Assembly (NCBI GenBank): GCA_011176655.1
Contig: DUEB01000045.1
Span: 1-7,586, forward strand
DNA: 7,586 bases
Direction: 5' to 3'
Source of the DNA: Dehalococcoidia bacterium
GTDB lineage: Bacteria > Chloroflexota > Dehalococcoidia > Dehalococcoidales > UBA5760
Made by a program: the position numbers and the translations under genes
Notes under the pieces: generated by a model
Told to the model about the DNA's origin: nothing
Seen by the model: the letters and a program-made list of their open reading frames with translations, nothing else
Database searches by the model: none
In this document: positions 5,756 through 7,586 of the stretch, one piece after another
Numbering within the stretch: the stretch's first letter is position 1
Layout: each line of letters begins with the position of its first letter

Positions 5756-7088
5756 GGTCCCCTTTATCATAATCGCTATTATTTTTGTGCTGGCGATACT
5801 GGTGGTGGTGCCCCTCGACCGGGGGGTGCTCGGCAGTAAGGGGTTGCAGCTCGGGCTCGACCTCAAGGGCGGCACTCATCTGGTCTACCGGGCCGATTTC
5901 TCCTCGATAGAACCCGGTGCGGAGGCGGAGGCCCTCACCGGGGCCATCGCCGTCATCGAGAAGCGGGTTGACGCCCTGGGGGTGAGCGAGCCGGTTATTC
6001 AGAAGCTGGGTGAAGACCGCATCGTGGTCGAGCTGGCCGGTATCAGCGAGATTGAGAAAGCCAAGAACCTCATCGGGCAGACGGCGCTGCTTGAATTCGG
6101 GGAGCTTATCGAGGAGGGTGAGGAGGCAAAGTGGGTCGATGAGCTGGGCGAGTGGAAATCGGCTACGGCGGTAGTCGATGGCGAGGAAGTGGAGCTGAGC
6201 AGCCGCTACTTCAAAGAAAATACCTACGTCAGTCAGGATAACTTCGGCCAGGTAGTACTGGCATTCGAGTGGGACGAGACTGGTAGCCAGATGTTTGAGG
6301 AGATTACCAAGCGTCTCTTGAACCAGCCCTTGGGTATTTTCCTCGGTGACGAGCCGCTGCGCGGCGATGATGGCATACCTATCGCTCCGATTATCCAAAG
6401 CGTCATCACCGATAGGGGTATCGTCGAAGGCCTGAGCCTTACCGAGGCTACCGAGCTATCCCGGCTGCTTAATGCCGGCCGCATTCCGGTGCCGCTGACC
6501 CCGATTTACGAGCAGACGGTGTCCCCCATTCTGGGGTCTGATTTTGTTGACATGAGCCTCAGGGCGGGAATAATCGGGCTGATACTGGTAATAGTCTTCA
6601 TGATGGTCTACTACCGCTTTCCCGGAGCCCTGGCCAGCGCCGCGCTCATGTTCTACGTTTTCGTTGTCCTGGCTATCTTCAAGCTGGTGCCGGTTACCCT
6701 GACCCTGGCCGGTATCGGCGGCTTTGTGCTCTCCATCGGCATGGCGGTGGACGCTAACGTGCTCATCTTTGAGCGCCTGAAGGAGGAGCTGAGGTTGGGG
6801 CGGACGCTGGGGGCGGCTATTGAAAGCGGCTTCAAGCGTGCCTGGCCGGCCATCCGGGACAGCAACATAACCACCTTCATCGTCTGCGCTATCCTCTACT
6901 GGCTGGGGAGCAGCATCATCGCCAGTACCCCGGTCATGGGCTTTGCCATAACCCTGGCTATCGGCGTAGCGGTAAGCATGTTCAGCGCCGTGGTCGTCAC
7001 GCGCACCTTCCTGCGCATCTTTGGCCACACCCGCTTGGCACAGAAGACCACGCTGTTTAGCGTCTATTCGGGAAGGGAAAATGACTGA
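5739..7088 (+). CDS. secD: Protein translocase subunit SecD
   Basis: SecD pairs with SecF in the membrane and uses the proton gradient to help pull proteins through SecYEG after SecA. The 449-residue protein has an N-terminal transmembrane helix (about 8-25), the GLQLGLDLKGG motif (35-45), the external P1 domain (about 60-245, with AVIEKRVDALGVSEP at 71-85 and GQTALLEFGEL at 113-123) and LLNAGRIPVPL (243-253). Five more membrane helices follow, at roughly 274-292, 297-315, 318-337, 374-394 and 397-421. AVDANVLIFERLKEE (336-350) carries D338, the conserved proton-path Asp of TM4. It is shorter than E. coli SecD (615) and close to the Gram-positive/thermophile size. The start at 5739 has GAAGGG 5 nt upstream and lies inside the end of the cca gene, which suggests translational coupling. 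No anomalies seen. Confidence 0.96.
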   Translation: MARRHRVPFIIIAIIFVLAILVVVPLDRGVLGSKGLQLGLDLKGGTHLVYRADFSSIEPGAEAEALTGAIAVIEKRVDALGVSEPVIQKLGEDRIVVELAGISEIEKAKNLIGQTALLEFGELIEEGEEAKWVDELGEWKSATAVVDGEEVELSSRYFKENTYVSQDNFGQVVLAFEWDETGSQMFEEITKRLLNQPLGIFLGDEPLRGDDGIPIAPIIQSVITDRGIVEGLSLTEATELSRLLNAGRIPVPLTPIYEQTVSPILGSDFVDMSLRAGIIGLILVIVFMMVYYRFPGALASAALMFYVFVVLAIFKLVPVTLTLAGIGGFVLSIGMAVDANVLIFERLKEELRLGRTLGAAIESGFKRAWPAIRDSNITTFIVCAILYWLGSSIIASTPVMGFAITLAIGVAVSMFSAVVVTRTFLRIFGHTRLAQKTTLFSVYSGREND

Positions 7089-7586
7089 TATCGTTGGTAA
7101 GAGGTTCTGGTTCTTCGTAGCCGCCGGGGCGGTTATCCTCTTCTGCATTATCTCGCTGGGGCACTTCGGCCTTAAGTCCGGGATTGAGCTCTCCAGCGGC
7201 TCAATGCTCACGGTTAACTTCGAGCAGGCCGTGAACGAGGCTGACCTGAAGCAGGAGCTGGCTAACCTGGGCCATGGCGGGGCAATCGTGCAGCAGACCG
7301 GCGAGGGTGACTTCATTATCCGCACCAGCGAGCTGGGGAGCCAGGCCAAGACACAGCTTGAAGACGGCTTGACCACCCGCTTTGGTCAGGTCACGGAGGC
7401 TGAGTTCTATTCGGTATCGTCGATGGTTGCCTCGGAGACAGCGCGCAACGCCGGTATCGCCATTGCGGTGGCTGCCGTCGGTATCCTGCTCTACATCACC
7501 TGGGCCTTCCGTAAGATGCCCAACCCCTTCCGCTACGGCACCTGTGCCATCATCGCCCTGGGGCACGATGTTCTGGTGGCTCTGGG
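7081..7586 (+). CDS. secF: Protein translocase subunit SecF, 3' end beyond the window
   Basis: SecF is the partner of SecD in the proton-driven Sec accessory complex. The ATG at 7081 overlaps the secD stop (TGA 7086-7088) by 8 nt, with GGAAGGG at 7071-7077 just upstream, so translation is probably coupled. The frame is open to the window end: 168 complete codons plus a partial Gly codon. TM1 spans about residues 10-28, the periplasmic/external domain about 30-120, and TM2 about 124-142, followed by RYGTCAIIALGHDVLVALG, which matches the family AIIALLHDVIITLG with the functional Asp at D163. The usual GIDFTGG after TM1 is replaced here by GIELSSGS (34-41). The four C-terminal helices lie outside the window. 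Identity is secure from motifs and the secD neighbour. Confidence 0.94.
   Translation, partial: MTDIVGKRFWFFVAAGAVILFCIISLGHFGLKSGIELSSGSMLTVNFEQAVNEADLKQELANLGHGGAIVQQTGEGDFIIRTSELGSQAKTQLEDGLTTRFGQVTEAEFYSVSSMVASETARNAGIAIAVAAVGILLYITWAFRKMPNPFRYGTCAIIALGHDVLVAL

Noticed and set aside
5673..6398. 241-codon minus-strand open frame across the cca/secD junction
   Set aside because: Antisense to conserved coding sequence, no start context or domain; treated as a shadow.
6456..7376. 306-codon open frame on the minus strand across secD and secF
   Set aside because: It lies antisense to two genes with clear family motifs; its protein is low-complexity and has no recognisable domain, as expected of a shadow frame in GC-rich DNA.
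1..7586. CRISPR array, tRNA/rRNA gene, toxin-antitoxin pair or defence operon
   Set aside because: No regularly spaced repeats, cloverleaf or rRNA-like sequence, and no partner gene beside the HTH gene were seen; all other genes are housekeeping.

Overview
This is a high-GC bacterial window of housekeeping genes in two forward-strand blocks, separated by one short reverse-strand regulator gene and a 253 bp regulatory gap. The gene content and order (trmD-rplS-priA, then a CCA-adding enzyme/HD gene coupled to secD-secF), the absence of lipoprotein or outer-membrane clues, and the look of the individual proteins suggest a Chloroflexota relative, probably Dehalococcoidia. That placement is an inference from recalled family resemblance and was not searched.

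Layout. 1-608 holds the 3' three quarters of trmD (tRNA m1G37 methyltransferase; the N-terminal ~45 residues lie upstream of the window). 668-1096 is rplS (ribosomal protein L19, with an acidic C-terminal tail). 1123-3567 is a complete priA (replication-restart helicase, all eight zinc cysteines present). These three read as one translation/replication block with short gaps of 59 and 26 nt. 3589-3912 on the minus strand is a 107-residue XRE-type helix-turn-helix protein, convergent with priA across a 21 nt gap that carries a small GC hairpin. 3913-4165 is a divergent regulatory region. 4166-5755 is a tRNA nucleotidyltransferase/poly(A) polymerase-family protein with an HD domain. It overlaps secD (5739-7088), which overlaps secF (7081 to the window end, incomplete), so cca-secD-secF are probably one translationally coupled operon.

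How the genes work together: trmD, rplS and the cca-type gene serve tRNA maturation and the ribosome; priA restarts stalled forks; SecD/SecF form the proton-driven accessory complex of the Sec translocon. The HTH gene is the only accessory-looking item.

The most interesting stretch is 3913-4165. It contains a sigma-70-type promoter for the HTH gene that matches consensus at every position (TTGACA, 17 bp, TATAAT, plus an extended -10 TG). A perfect 10 bp inverted repeat duplicates the -35 region of that promoter 39 bp away at a place where no promoter is formed, which looks like operator architecture. The region also holds competing short stems and a canonical G-quadruplex motif in the presumed 5' leader of the cca-secDF transcript, whose first gene lacks a visible Shine-Dalgarno. 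I found no CRISPR, tRNA/rRNA gene, insertion sequence or defence system, and I do not claim a wholly new system here.
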